DNA from: Hungatella sp.
Lineage (GTDB): Bacteria > Bacillota > Clostridia > Lachnospirales > Lachnospiraceae
Direction of reading: 5' to 3'
Assembly: GCA_009712635.1 (NCBI GenBank)
Contig: WASS01000005.1
Coordinates: forward strand, 155,311 to 219,310
Length of the DNA stretch: 64,000 bases
Below the pieces are notes generated by a model. It was not told where the DNA came from, ran no database searches, and was given only the letters and a program-made list of their open reading frames with translations. Below, one piece after another: positions 1-8,251 of this stretch (its first letter is position 1; every line of letters starts with the position of its first letter). The translations under genes and the position numbers were made by a program.

Positions 1-2
1 TT

Positions 3-71
3 AAAGACCTTATGGCCTTTGGTATGTTCATTTTAGCATTACTTACCTTTATTTTTTATAATTGTAAGTAG
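3..71 (+). CDS. 3' end of a putative holin-like small toxin (partial)
   Basis: The frame opens at the window edge and ends at the TAG at 69-71, so only the last 22 codons are visible. They read as one hydrophobic helix: an Asp, then about 16 apolar residues including AFGMFILALLTFIF, then a short Asn-Cys-Lys tail. This pattern (acidic residue, 'FGxFILALLTFI', basic end) matches the small single-TM 'putative holin-like toxin' proteins of Firmicutes, which often sit in type I toxin-antitoxin loci. The two hairpins just downstream fit such a locus. The start codon, the full length and any antisense RNA promoter lie outside the window or cannot be identified, so the call rests on similarity in style only. 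Confidence 0.5.
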   Translation, partial: KDLMAFGMFILALLTFIFYNCK

Positions 72-102
72 CGTTTTTCTATAAAGTCCTGGAAACAGGC
101 AT

Positions 103-197
103 AGAAAAACCACCCTTGTATACTTTGGCGAGTTGAAGGATGGAAATTTCTATCTCATTTAATGGCCAACCCCTTGTGGAGGGGCGGTTGTTCCTTT
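103..197. other. Two hairpins downstream of the holin-like toxin gene
   Basis: The first hairpin pairs CCACCCTT (110-117) with AAGGATGG (136-143), with one mismatch and flanking A/T-rich arms. The second pairs CAACCCCTT (167-175) with AGGGGCGGTTG (180-190) around a GTGG loop and is followed by TTCCTTTT, as in an intrinsic terminator. Type I loci of the holin-like toxin class commonly carry such a structured 3' region that overlaps a convergent antisense RNA. No clear minus-strand promoter was found, so the antisense RNA is inference. Positions 198-330 show nothing recognisable. Confidence 0.4.
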
Positions 198-330
198 TGT
201 AATTCTAATATAGCATATCTGTATATCAAAATCAAGAGAGCAGCCGCTAATTCCTGCCCTTTCATTGCCACGCTCCAGCGTTTCAGCGATTACTCAGGTT
301 GTTCAATTCTAAATTTTTTGCTTATATTGC

Positions 331-373
331 AAATAAGGACGTAGTTTTAATTAAACAGCGTCCTTATTTTTTA
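331..373. terminator. Intrinsic terminator, probably bidirectional
   Basis: AAATAAGGACG (331-341) pairs perfectly with CGTCCTTATTT (359-369) around a 17-nt loop. T-rich sequence follows on the plus strand and the leading A-run gives Ts on the minus strand. It separates the toxin-like locus from the rhamnose operon. Confidence 0.7.
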
Positions 374-406
374 TTTAAATATCCATTATGATATAAATAG
401 AAATGT

Positions 407-502
407 GGGTATCCCTTTATACCCAGAGAGCGTGGGCAATAATAATGAAACACCCTGCGGGTATCCCTTTATGCCCAAAAAGCATGGGCAAATATAATGA
501 AA
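407..502 (+). repeat. Two-copy tandem direct repeat upstream of rhaB
   Basis: Copies at 407-450 and 459-502 (44 bp each, 52-bp period) agree at 38 of 44 positions by my alignment. Each copy has a GGGTAT/ATACCC-type dyad around CCCTTT, a second GGGC element, and ends in TAATGAAA. The second copy runs to within 13 bp of the rhaB start. It may be a duplicated regulator site for the rhamnose operon or a member of a dispersed intergenic repeat family. The sequence alone does not decide. Confidence 0.75.
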
Positions 503-515
503 GAGTGTGGTGCAT

Positions 516-1946
516 ATGGAAAAATATTATCTTGCCGTAGACATTGGAGCCTCCAGTGGTCGTCATATACTCGGTACTGTGAAGGACAACAAGATAATTC
601 TGGAAGAGATTTACCGTTTTGACAATGGCATGAAGCAGGAGAATGGTCATTTATCCTGGGATGTGGAGTCATTATTTACTGAAATAAAAGAGGGACTGAA
701 GCAGTGTAAAAAACTTGGTAAGATACCCGTCAGCATGGGCATTGACACCTGGGCAGTGGATTTTGTCCTTCTTGATGAGGAGAATAAAATTCTTGGAAGA
801 GCAGCAGGATACCGGGATGCCAGAACAACGGGAATGGATGAAAAGGTATATGAAATCATTTCCCGGAATGATTTATATAAGAGAACCGGAATTCAAAAAC
901 AGATCTTCAACACGATTTATCAGCTGATGGCTGTTAAGGAGAAAGAACCAGATCTTCTTAAGAGAGCAGAATCGCTCCTTATGATACCGGACTACTTTCA
1001 TTTTCTGCTGACAGGAGAAAAGAAACAGGAGTATACCAATGCTACCACTACCCAGCTGGTCAGCCCTGTAACTGAGGATTGGGATTATGATCTGATTCGT
1101 ATGCTTTCCTATCCGGAGAAATTATTTAGACCCCTTTCCATGCCTGGAACAAAGGTGGGCCAGTTCACTGAGGATATCATAAAAGAGGTGGGATTTTCCT
1201 GTACTGTAGTATTACCTGCCACTCATGATACCGGCTCTGCGGTAATGGCTGTTCCTAAAGTTCCGGGAAGAGTAGAAATTCAGGAGGACATACTATACAT
1301 CAGCTCAGGAACGTGGTCGCTTATGGGAACCGAACTTCCGGCTGCCGACTGTTCCATCAAAAGTATGGAAGCTAATTTTACCAACGAAGGCGGGTACGAT
1401 TTCCGTTATCGGTATTTAAAAAATATTATGGGACTCTGGATGATACAGTCAGTGAAAAAAGAACTGGCTGAGAGAGGTGAAATTTATTCCTTCGCCAAGC
1501 TGTGTGAGCTTGCATCAAAGGAAAGTATCCCATCTCTGGTTGACTGTAACGATAACTGTTTTCTGGCCCCGGAAAGTATGATAAATGCAGTTGCTGAGTT
1601 CTGTCAGAGAAATAACCAGCCTGTACCAAAAAGTGCAGGAGAAATTGCTGCAGTGATTTATAACAGTCTTGCTGTATGCTATAAAGAGACAGCCAAAGAG
1701 CTTCAGTCCATTACAGGAAAAACATATTCCAGTCTTCATGTGGTGGGAGGCGGTTCCAATGCAGCTTACCTAAATGAATTAACTGCAAAACAGACGGGGA
1801 AAACCGTTTATGCCGGACCGGGAGAAGCCACAGCAATTGGAAATCTGCTGGCTCAGATGATCTCATACGGAGAATTTGAAGATTTAAAAACAGCAAGAGA
1901 ATCAGTATATCAGTCATTCGCTGTAAAAGAATATAAGCCGCTGTAA
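516..1946 (+). CDS. rhaB: Rhamnulokinase RhaB
   Basis: Phosphorylates L-rhamnulose to L-rhamnulose-1-phosphate with ATP in the cytoplasm. The 476-residue protein is a FGGY-family sugar kinase. It begins with the phosphate-1 motif AVDIGASSGR (residues 7-16) and carries the C-terminal adenosine motif VVGGGSN around residue 410, with the family's usual length. ATG 516 is chosen because MEKYYLAVDIG is the normal family start. The open frame extends to GTG 507, which adds three residues (MVH). The ribosome-binding site is weak for either start. It is first in rhaB-rhaM-rhaA-rhaD. No rhamnose transporter or RhaR/RhaS-type regulator lies in the window, so these must be encoded elsewhere. Confidence 0.95.
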   Translation: MEKYYLAVDIGASSGRHILGTVKDNKIILEEIYRFDNGMKQENGHLSWDVESLFTEIKEGLKQCKKLGKIPVSMGIDTWAVDFVLLDEENKILGRAAGYRDARTTGMDEKVYEIISRNDLYKRTGIQKQIFNTIYQLMAVKEKEPDLLKRAESLLMIPDYFHFLLTGEKKQEYTNATTTQLVSPVTEDWDYDLIRMLSYPEKLFRPLSMPGTKVGQFTEDIIKEVGFSCTVVLPATHDTGSAVMAVPKVPGRVEIQEDILYISSGTWSLMGTELPAADCSIKSMEANFTNEGGYDFRYRYLKNIMGLWMIQSVKKELAERGEIYSFAKLCELASKESIPSLVDCNDNCFLAPESMINAVAEFCQRNNQPVPKSAGEIAAVIYNSLAVCYKETAKELQSITGKTYSSLHVVGGGSNAAYLNELTAKQTGKTVYAGPGEATAIGNLLAQMISYGEFEDLKTARESVYQSFAVKEYKPL

Positions 1947-1972
1947 ACGGCCGTGAACAGGAGAGGAACAAT

Positions 1973-2287
1973 ATGATCAGAAAATCATTTAAAATGTATT
2001 TAAATGAAGGAATGGCGGAGGAATATGAGAGACGCCACAATCTGCTTTGGCCGGAAATGAAAGAAATGATTCATGAATGCGGCGGACATAATTATTCCAT
2101 ATTTTTAGATGAAGAAACCAACGTGCTTTATGGATATATTGAAATAGAAGAGGAAGAGAAATGGGCAAAATCTGCAGATACCCCCATTAACCGGAAATGG
2201 TGGGACTATATGGCGGACATTATGAAAACAAATCCTGACAACAGCCCTGTTTCAGATGGGTTAAAACCGGTATTCCATTTAGACTGA
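1973..2287 (+). CDS. rhaM: L-rhamnose mutarotase RhaM
   Basis: Interconverts the alpha and beta anomers of L-rhamnose, feeding the isomerase. The protein has 104 residues, the normal size for the small ferredoxin-like-fold mutarotase family (RhaM/YiiL). Typical family sequence is visible: an N-terminal basic MIRKSFKMYLN strand, the ERRHNLLWPEM segment (His in the active-site region), the GHNYSIF strand and the KWWDYMADIM helix. AGGAGAGG lies just upstream of ATG 1973, 26 bp after rhaB. rhaA follows after 24 bp, so co-transcription is likely. Confidence 0.93.
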   Translation: MIRKSFKMYLNEGMAEEYERRHNLLWPEMKEMIHECGGHNYSIFLDEETNVLYGYIEIEEEEKWAKSADTPINRKWWDYMADIMKTNPDNSPVSDGLKPVFHLD

Positions 2288-2311
2288 AAAAAAAGAAAGG
2301 GAGAATTAAAC

Positions 2312-3562
2312 ATGACTATTAAAGAAAGATATGAAGCAGCAAGGGAATCATATAAAGCAGTAGGCGTTGATACAGACCAGGTACTTCTTGCATTGAAACA
2401 GATCCCGATTTCCATGCACTGCTGGCAGGGTGATGACGTAACCGGATTTGACGGAGCTGGTGCATTATCAGGAGGAATCCAGACCACAGGAAATTATCCG
2501 GGACGGGCGCGCAGTCCCCAAGAACTGATGGCAGATATGGACAAGGCGCTGAGCCTGATTCCTGGAAAACACAGAATCAATCTTCATGCAAGCTACGCAG
2601 TCTTTGAAGAGGGAGAATGGGCTGACCGGGATAAGCTGGAGCCAAAGCATTTTGCAAAATGGGTGGAATTTGCGAAAGAGAGAGGAATCGGCATTGATTT
2701 TAATCCTACCTTATTTTCCCATTCAAAGGCAGAGCATGCCACCTTATCAAGCGAAGATCCTGAAATAAGGGCATTCTGGATCCGCCATGTACAGGCGTGC
2801 ATCCGTATTTCCCAGTATTTTGCCGAAGAGTTAGGTACACCCTGTACCATGAATATCTGGATTCCAGACGGATTTAAGGACATTCCTGCTGACCGTACCT
2901 CACCGAGAGCAAGATTAAAAGATTCCCTTGACCAGATTCTTTCCATGGATTACGATAAGTCTAAGGTATTCGTTGCAGTGGAATCAAAGGTATTTGGCAT
3001 TGGTATGGAAAGCTGTACCGTAGGCTCCCATGAATTTTATATGAACTACGCATCAAAGAATGATATTCTCTGCCTGTTAGACAGCGGACATTATCATCCC
3101 ACTGAGGTAGTTTCCGATAAGATCTCTTCCATGCTTCTGTTTTTTGATAAAGTAGCACTTCATGTAACCAGACCAGTTCGCTGGGACAGTGACCATGTGG
3201 TACTGTTTGACGATGAGACGAAAGAGATCGCAAAAGAGGTTGTGCGTGGCGGAGCAGACCGTGTCCTTCTGGCTCTGGATTTTTTTGATGCCAGCATCAA
3301 CCGTTTAAGCGCCTGGGTAGTAGGAATGAGAAACATGCAGAAAGCACTTTTAAATGCCCTTCTGCTTCCCAATGAGAAGCTGGCTGCTTTACAGGAATCC
3401 AGGAATTTCACAGAGCTTATGATGCTTCAGGAAGAGTTAAAGCTCTATCCAATCGGTGATGTATGGAATTATTTCTGTGAGTTAAACGGAGTACCTGCAA
3501 AAGAAGACTGGTTCAGCCAGATTACCGCATATGAAAAAGAAGTGCTGGCAGACCGCAAATAG
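2312..3562 (+). CDS. rhaA: L-rhamnose isomerase RhaA
   Basis: Isomerises L-rhamnose to L-rhamnulose. At 416 residues it has the length of the metal-dependent TIM-barrel RhaA family. Characteristic segments are SMHCWQGDDVTGFD near residue 30, the HYHPTEVVSDKISS stretch and HVTRPVRWDSDHVV, which supply the metal-binding His and Asp residues in the family. AAAGGGAG precedes ATG 2312. It sits between the mutarotase and the aldolase. The pathway order in the operon (kinase, mutarotase, isomerase, aldolase) is complete for conversion of rhamnose to DHAP and L-lactaldehyde. Confidence 0.96.
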   Translation: MTIKERYEAARESYKAVGVDTDQVLLALKQIPISMHCWQGDDVTGFDGAGALSGGIQTTGNYPGRARSPQELMADMDKALSLIPGKHRINLHASYAVFEEGEWADRDKLEPKHFAKWVEFAKERGIGIDFNPTLFSHSKAEHATLSSEDPEIRAFWIRHVQACIRISQYFAEELGTPCTMNIWIPDGFKDIPADRTSPRARLKDSLDQILSMDYDKSKVFVAVESKVFGIGMESCTVGSHEFYMNYASKNDILCLLDSGHYHPTEVVSDKISSMLLFFDKVALHVTRPVRWDSDHVVLFDDETKEIAKEVVRGGADRVLLALDFFDASINRLSAWVVGMRNMQKALLNALLLPNEKLAALQESRNFTELMMLQEELKLYPIGDVWNYFCELNGVPAKEDWFSQITAYEKEVLADRK

Positions 3563-3574
3563 AGGAGAAGAAAC

Positions 3575-4402
3575 ATGAAGATATTAGATGCAGAATTTGT
3601 AAAAGGCTTTATCCGTATGTGTGACGATGGTTTTAAACAGAACTGGCATGAAAGAAACGGAGGCAATTTAAGCTATCGGATTAAGACAGAAGAAGTGGAG
3701 TCTGTAAAGGAAGAATTAGATCAAAACACTACCTGGCAGCCCATCGGAACAACGGTTAAGGATCTGGCAGGAGAATATTTTATGGTCACAGGAAGTGGAA
3801 AATATTTTCGCAATGTGATTTTAGATCCGGCTGCCAATACCTGTATCATAGAAATCGACGAATCCGGAGAGAATTACAGGATCTGCTGGGGACTTGTAAA
3901 CGGAGGACGCCCTACCAGTGAGCTGCCTTCCCATTTAATGAATCATGAAGTGAAGAAGATTGCAACCAATGGTATGCACCGGGTCATTTACCATGCTCAT
4001 CCGGCTAATGTAATTGCATTAACCTTTGTGCTGCCTTTGGAAGATCGTGTATTTACAAGAGAGTTATGGGAGATGGCCACCGAATGTCCCGTTGTTTTCC
4101 CAAGCGGTGTCGGAGTCGTTGGCTGGATGGTACCTGGCGGACGGGATATTGCAGTTGCCACCAGTGAGTTAATGAAGAAATATGACGTGGCAGTATGGGC
4201 CCATCATGGTCTCTTTGCTTCCGGTGAAGACTTTGACTTAACCTTCGGATTAATGCATACGGTTGAAAAATCAGCGGAGATTCTGGTAAAGGTTTTATCC
4301 ATACGTCCGGATAAACTGCAGACAATCACACCACAGAATTTTAAAGATCTTGCCCGTGATTTTAACGTTACCCTTCCGGAAGAGTTTCTTTACGAAAAAT
4401 AA
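3575..4402 (+). CDS. rhaD: Rhamnulose-1-phosphate aldolase RhaD
   Basis: Zinc-dependent class II aldolase that splits L-rhamnulose-1-phosphate into DHAP and L-lactaldehyde. The 275-residue protein matches the E. coli enzyme in length and in catalytic residues. The zinc ligands H140 and H142 are in YHAHPAN, and H211 is in WAHHGLFASG. The catalytic Glu is E116 in PTSELPSH. An AGGAGAAG ribosome-binding site precedes ATG 3575, 12 bp after rhaA. It is last in the rhamnose operon. No strong terminator follows. The next element is the biotin operator, 3 bp past the stop codon. Confidence 0.95.
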   Translation: MKILDAEFVKGFIRMCDDGFKQNWHERNGGNLSYRIKTEEVESVKEELDQNTTWQPIGTTVKDLAGEYFMVTGSGKYFRNVILDPAANTCIIEIDESGENYRICWGLVNGGRPTSELPSHLMNHEVKKIATNGMHRVIYHAHPANVIALTFVLPLEDRVFTRELWEMATECPVVFPSGVGVVGWMVPGGRDIAVATSELMKKYDVAVWAHHGLFASGEDFDLTFGLMHTVEKSAEILVKVLSIRPDKLQTITPQNFKDLARDFNVTLPEEFLYEK

Positions 4403-4405
4403 TGA

Positions 4406-4439
4406 AATGTTAACCTGAAAAGATAATGTGGTTGACAAT
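4406..4439. promoter_or_regulatory. Candidate BirA (biotin repressor) operator
   Basis: Half-sites AATGTTAACC (4406-4415) and GGTTGACAAT (4430-4439) form an inverted repeat with 8 of 10 matching positions and a 14-bp spacer. This matches the arrangement of Firmicute BirA boxes as I know them (TTGTTAACC-type half-sites, 14-16 bp apart). The right half covers the -35 element of the bioY promoter, so BirA-biotinyl-AMP binding would block RNA polymerase. birA itself is not in the window. Confidence 0.75.
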
Positions 4440-4460
4440 ACAAAAATCCCTTTGTATAAT
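4432..4460 (+). promoter_or_regulatory. bioY-bioB promoter
   Basis: TTGACA (4432-4437) and TATAAT (4455-4460) are both consensus and are separated by exactly 17 bp. Transcription should start near 4467. The -35 lies inside the right BirA half-site and the -10 lies inside the left arm of the palindrome at 4442-4495. Confidence 0.85.
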
Positions 4461-4495
4461 GATGAAAAATGACATCATTATACAGGGGGATTTTT
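4442..4495. repeat. 23-bp inverted repeat over the bioY -10 and start region
   Basis: The arms at 4442-4464 and 4473-4495 match at 21 of 23 positions around an 8-bp centre. The centre coincides with the expected transcription start, so the mRNA would contain only the right arm. This argues for a DNA-level element rather than an RNA hairpin. The right arm also supplies the ribosome-binding site (AGGGGGA) of bioY. Confidence 0.7.
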
Positions 4496-4496
4496 C

Positions 4497-5036
4497 ATGA
4501 AAAATTCAAAAACAAAAGAAATTACGTTATGTGCGTTGTTTGCATCTCTGACTGCAATCCTGTCTCAAATTACCATACCCATCGGACCGGTACCCGTTAA
4601 TTTCGCTCACCTTTCTACCTTTCTTGCGGCGGGGTTACTGGGATCAAGGCTGGGGGCATTAAGCCAGCTTACCTTTGTTTTGATGGGAGCAGCAGGTCTT
4701 CCGGTATTTTCCGGGTTTAACGGCGGGCTGACCAGGATAGCGGGCCCTACGGGGGGATATATCATTGGTTATGTTGTATCAGCCTATGTGACCGGATGGG
4801 TTTTGGAACGATTTGGGAAACGCACGGTTAAAACCCTTGCTTTGTCCATTCTGGCGGGCTGGCTGGTCACTTACACATTTGGAACCCTGTGGTTTTCCTA
4901 TATTACCCACACTTCTTTTACAGCAGCACTTAGTCTTTGCGTGATTCCGTTTCTGCCAGGTGATTTATTAAAGTCATGCATCACCATCGTTTTAGTCCGC
5001 CGGTTATATTCTGTAATTCAAAGAACTATGCAGTGA
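4497..5036 (+). CDS. bioY: Biotin (or precursor) transporter S component BioY
   Basis: Membrane substrate-binding component of an ECF-type vitamin transporter. The 179-residue protein has about six hydrophobic segments. The family signatures are IPIGPVPVNF near residue 25 and the GPTGGYIIGY stretch near residue 86. The energy-coupling ATPases and EcfT are not nearby and would be shared modules elsewhere. ATG 4497 follows AGGGGGA. bioB starts 27 bp downstream, so the two genes form an operon under the BirA-type operator. Uptake of biotin is established for the family. Use of dethiobiotin is suggested here by the bioB neighbour and is inference. Confidence 0.93.
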   Translation: MKNSKTKEITLCALFASLTAILSQITIPIGPVPVNFAHLSTFLAAGLLGSRLGALSQLTFVLMGAAGLPVFSGFNGGLTRIAGPTGGYIIGYVVSAYVTGWVLERFGKRTVKTLALSILAGWLVTYTFGTLWFSYITHTSFTAALSLCVIPFLPGDLLKSCITIVLVRRLYSVIQRTMQ

Positions 5037-5063
5037 TAATGAAGAATAAAAGGAGGTCAGAAA

Positions 5064-6020
5064 ATGACAGATCCGTACATAAATCTTACCAGGGAAGATG
5101 CAAGATCCATTCTTCTGATGCCGGATAAAGAGATTCCAAAACTACTTGAAGCGGCATATACATTACGAAAGAGGCATAAAGGAAATATGGTGAGCATCCA
5201 TCTTCTTACCAATGCCCGCAGCGGTAACTGTTCCCAGAACTGCGCTTACTGCGCCCAATCCGGACAGGCAAAAACAGATATTGATACCTATGAGCTGATC
5301 ACCTATGAGAAGCTTGCAACAGATGGTTACCTGGTAAAAGAAAAGAAGCTGGCCAGGCACTGCATCGGATTAAGCGGAATCCGTTTTTCTGATCAGGAGA
5401 TACTGGCATTTGCCAACGAGATTAAGAGACTGAAGAAAGAAACCGATACGCCTATCTGCTGTTCCATTGGATTTCTCACAAAAGAGCAGGCGATGATCTT
5501 AAAAGAAGCCGGGGTGGACAGAATCAACCATAATTTAAATACAGGCAGGAACTATTATCCAAATATCTGTACGACACATACCTATGAGCAGCGGGTTGCT
5601 AATATAGAGATGCTGAAAGAGTTGGGATTTGAGCTGTGCTGCGGCGGAATCGTGGGACTGGGAGAGAAGCCGGAAGACGTAGTGGACATGTTGTTTGAGA
5701 TCCGGGATATCAGCCCAAAAGCAGTGCCCATTAATTTTCTGATTCCCATAAAAGGTACGGCACTGGAGAATCAGAGTACAGCTATGCTTACCTCTGAATA
5801 CTGCATAAAAGTACTTTGCCTTGCCAGACTTTTAAACCCGCAATCCGATATCCGGTGCGCGGCAGGAAGGGAGCTTTATTTAAAGGGAAAAGAAAAATGG
5901 ATGTTTTATGCGGTTGATTCTGTATTTGCTTCCGGATACCTTACTGCAGGCGGAGAAAGCATTGACAGCACCATTAAAATCATTGAAGAAGCAGGGTTTG
6001 AATATTGTATTGAACCTTAA
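5064..6020 (+). CDS. bioB: Biotin synthase BioB
   Basis: Radical SAM enzyme that inserts sulfur into dethiobiotin to form biotin. The radical SAM cysteines are C56, C60 and C63 in the CxxxCxxC motif within SGNCSQNCAYCAQSG. The 318-residue length is normal for the shorter Firmicute form. Further conserved stretches are CCSIGFL, RINHNLNT, CCGGIVGLGE and the late RCAAGRE arginine region near residue 258. AAAGGAGGTC precedes ATG 5064. bioA, bioD and bioF are absent from the locus. The pair with BioY may salvage dethiobiotin rather than complete de novo synthesis. Confidence 0.96.
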   Translation: MTDPYINLTREDARSILLMPDKEIPKLLEAAYTLRKRHKGNMVSIHLLTNARSGNCSQNCAYCAQSGQAKTDIDTYELITYEKLATDGYLVKEKKLARHCIGLSGIRFSDQEILAFANEIKRLKKETDTPICCSIGFLTKEQAMILKEAGVDRINHNLNTGRNYYPNICTTHTYEQRVANIEMLKELGFELCCGGIVGLGEKPEDVVDMLFEIRDISPKAVPINFLIPIKGTALENQSTAMLTSEYCIKVLCLARLLNPQSDIRCAAGRELYLKGKEKWMFYAVDSVFASGYLTAGGESIDSTIKIIEEAGFEYCIEP

Positions 6021-6028
6021 TAAAACAA

Positions 6029-6066
6029 TAACCCCTAATCCCCTCAGGATTGAGGGGCAGGGATTA
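6029..6066. terminator. Hairpin between convergent bioB and the M56 gene
   Basis: TAACCCC...CCCCTCA pairs with TGAGGGG...GGGATTA around a GGAT loop. It lies between two convergent genes but lacks a T-run on either strand, so termination efficiency is uncertain. Confidence 0.4.
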
Positions 6067-6105
6067 TCGCTATATTAAAATCCTTCCACCCATGGAATTG
6101 TATTA

Positions 6106-8223
6106 TTAATCCAGCTTATTCGTACATACACCAGTAAAATCAAACACATAGTCTTTTCCGTCAATTTTTAAAGATGTATCGCTGATCAGTTTGCCCTCAT
6201 TGTTTAAATAGATCCAGGCATGATTATGTTTTACCCAGCCAGTAATATCTTTATTATCTTTTTTTAGATACCATTCATCCTCCTTGCTGTACCAGCCGTC
6301 TGTTGATCTCGAATCTCTTACATAATAATCTTTCAATTGAAGATCAACCAGAGAACCATCTGCACCTTGAATGTAATACGCTTCAAGTGATAGATTGCTT
6401 ACTGGTTCAACCCTCACTCCATTGGAATCCAGCTTGTATCCATCTACAGTGGTGTTTTTTAGCACATTTCCATTATTATCGTAGTATGACCATTTCCCAT
6501 CATCGTAATTCCAGCCTCTTTTATCGTCAAAATTAGTACAAACGCCATTTTCGTTAAATATATAATTTTTATCATCAATTTTGAGGGTTGTATTACTGAC
6601 CATGACGCCTTGCTTGTCGAAATAGTATAAATTGCCATCAACGCTGACCCAGGCCTGTGTCATATTTTTGCCTTCATGTTTACAATACCATTTACCATTA
6701 TCCTGGTACCAGCCTTTATACTGACTTTTGTCATTGGTACTGCTTTGCTTTTTTTCTTTTATTAACTTACCATGTTCATCTAATACGTTTCCGTCTATTG
6801 TAGTGTCTTTCAACATAATTCCAGCTTCATCAAAATAATACCAGCCATTATCACTTTCATCCATAGCCCAGCCTGAATGAGTTTTATTAGTACAGACACC
6901 ACTTTTAGCAAATGTATAGTCTTTTCCTTCAATATTAAGAGTTGTATCATTAACCATGATCCCCTGCTTGTCAAAGTAGAACCAGTTTCCAGAATCAAAT
7001 AGCCAGTATTCACTCTCATTGGAACCATCCTGCATACTATACCAATTATCAATAATTTTACTGAGAACCTGTTTATAATACCATTTATCATCCTGACAGT
7101 ACCAGCCAACACCTTTTCCTGGAGCAGTTATGGCTGAGCTTGTTACTCTAAGAAGATTATCCGCATTTAATGCCTTTACCTCCAGATTATTTGTGAATAT
7201 AACACTTGCTGCAATGGCGCAGCTTAAAACAGCCTTAACTGTGATCTGATAGGAACCTTTATGGAATCCCTTTATCATTGTGATTCGCTCCTTTATTTGA
7301 TTTTTTGTTTCAAAATAGATTGGTAATTGGGAGTATTTATCCCTATTTAAATATAATCTTGAATAGTTTAAAAGAGTCATTCCATATCCAATGATTTCCT
7401 CTTCATCAAGAATTTCAAGAACAAACGCATCACAGCTGCACTCTCTGTAAAGCTTCATTTTTTTTATTGCGACCCACACCAATGGATTATACCAATGAAT
7501 GTTCAGTGCAATGATACTGAGTAGATTAAAGAAAAGATCCTTTCTTTTATAATGAACCAATTCATGTAGAAAAATGTGAGCCAGCTGGGTGGTATCACTT
7601 ACTTTAATAATATACTCTGGAATATAAATGGTTGGTTTAAAAATTCCGGAAATACATGGACTGTGAATCTGATTATTGATCACAATTGAAATATCTGTTT
7701 TTATAGATAATTTTTCTTTTAACTCTTGTATTAATTCCACCGTATGGGAATCTAAGATATCAGTTGTTTTTTTAATTTTACTTTTGAAATTATATTGTGT
7801 GACTAATAAAAACAGACTTAATAAAATGACTCCATCCAGCCATACCACTGCCGCTATTTTAAGAGCATATGTAATATCACTTTGTTTTTGCATATTCTCA
7901 TTGCTTTTTTTCTCAGTGATATTGTTCATCGGGGCAAATGGCAGCTGATTGGTTATTAACGATATGTCTGTCGCTGCTGCAGCCTGTTGAGATTGCACAG
8001 ACGTGGTATATTTATTAACTAATACATCAAACAAATTCGTGTTTACAGGTATCGAAACAGGAATAAGTAACTTAATTAATATAAAGACCCATATTAAGTT
8101 TTTTACTCTTACATTAATTCTTTTGCCAAAAAGTTTAAAAAAAAGTATCGCCAATATTATAAAAATACTGGTTGATAGAGTTGCTCCCAGATAGCTTAGA
8201 AAAATTTTAATTAAATACTCCAC
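6106..8223 (-). CDS. BlaR1/MecR1-like M56 membrane metalloprotease with C-terminal cell-wall-binding repeats
   Basis: In the BlaR1 family a membrane zinc protease senses an extracellular ligand and inactivates its partner repressor BlaI. The 705-residue protein has membrane segments near 10-30, 42-60, 120-141 and 330-346. The zinc motif is HELVH (H220, E221, H224), with E261 and D265 in ECSCDAF as further ligand candidates. After the last membrane segment BlaR1 would have a penicillin-binding sensor domain with an SxxK serine. Here residues 372-705 instead form Trp/Tyr/Gly-rich repeats of the choline/cell-wall-binding type (GWYQDNGKWYC, LYYFDKQGVMV). A block of about 20 residues ending in GVCTN occurs three times. 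The gene lies 28 bp after blaI. No beta-lactamase is nearby. The predicted ligand is a wall polymer, which is inference. Confidence 0.85.
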   Translation of the reverse strand: MEYLIKIFLSYLGATLSTSIFIILAILFFKLFGKRINVRVKNLIWVFILIKLLIPVSIPVNTNLFDVLVNKYTTSVQSQQAAAATDISLITNQLPFAPMNNITEKKSNENMQKQSDITYALKIAAVVWLDGVILLSLFLLVTQYNFKSKIKKTTDILDSHTVELIQELKEKLSIKTDISIVINNQIHSPCISGIFKPTIYIPEYIIKVSDTTQLAHIFLHELVHYKRKDLFFNLLSIIALNIHWYNPLVWVAIKKMKLYRECSCDAFVLEILDEEEIIGYGMTLLNYSRLYLNRDKYSQLPIYFETKNQIKERITMIKGFHKGSYQITVKAVLSCAIAASVIFTNNLEVKALNADNLLRVTSSAITAPGKGVGWYCQDDKWYYKQVLSKIIDNWYSMQDGSNESEYWLFDSGNWFYFDKQGIMVNDTTLNIEGKDYTFAKSGVCTNKTHSGWAMDESDNGWYYFDEAGIMLKDTTIDGNVLDEHGKLIKEKKQSSTNDKSQYKGWYQDNGKWYCKHEGKNMTQAWVSVDGNLYYFDKQGVMVSNTTLKIDDKNYIFNENGVCTNFDDKRGWNYDDGKWSYYDNNGNVLKNTTVDGYKLDSNGVRVEPVSNLSLEAYYIQGADGSLVDLQLKDYYVRDSRSTDGWYSKEDEWYLKKDNKDITGWVKHNHAWIYLNNEGKLISDTSLKIDGKDYVFDFTGVCTNKLD

Positions 8224-8251
8224 AACAATGATTCACCCCCTTATCGTCAGA

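Noticed and set aside
162..344. 60-codon plus-strand frame after the toxin-like hairpins
   Set aside because: It starts inside the terminator-like hairpin, has no ribosome-binding site and no protein-like pattern. It runs through a region where the hairpin and the 331-373 terminator explain the sequence.
446..541. Short frame starting in the first upstream repeat and overlapping rhaB
   Set aside because: No ribosome-binding site, out of frame with rhaB, and its sequence is simply the translated repeat. Not convincing as a leader peptide.
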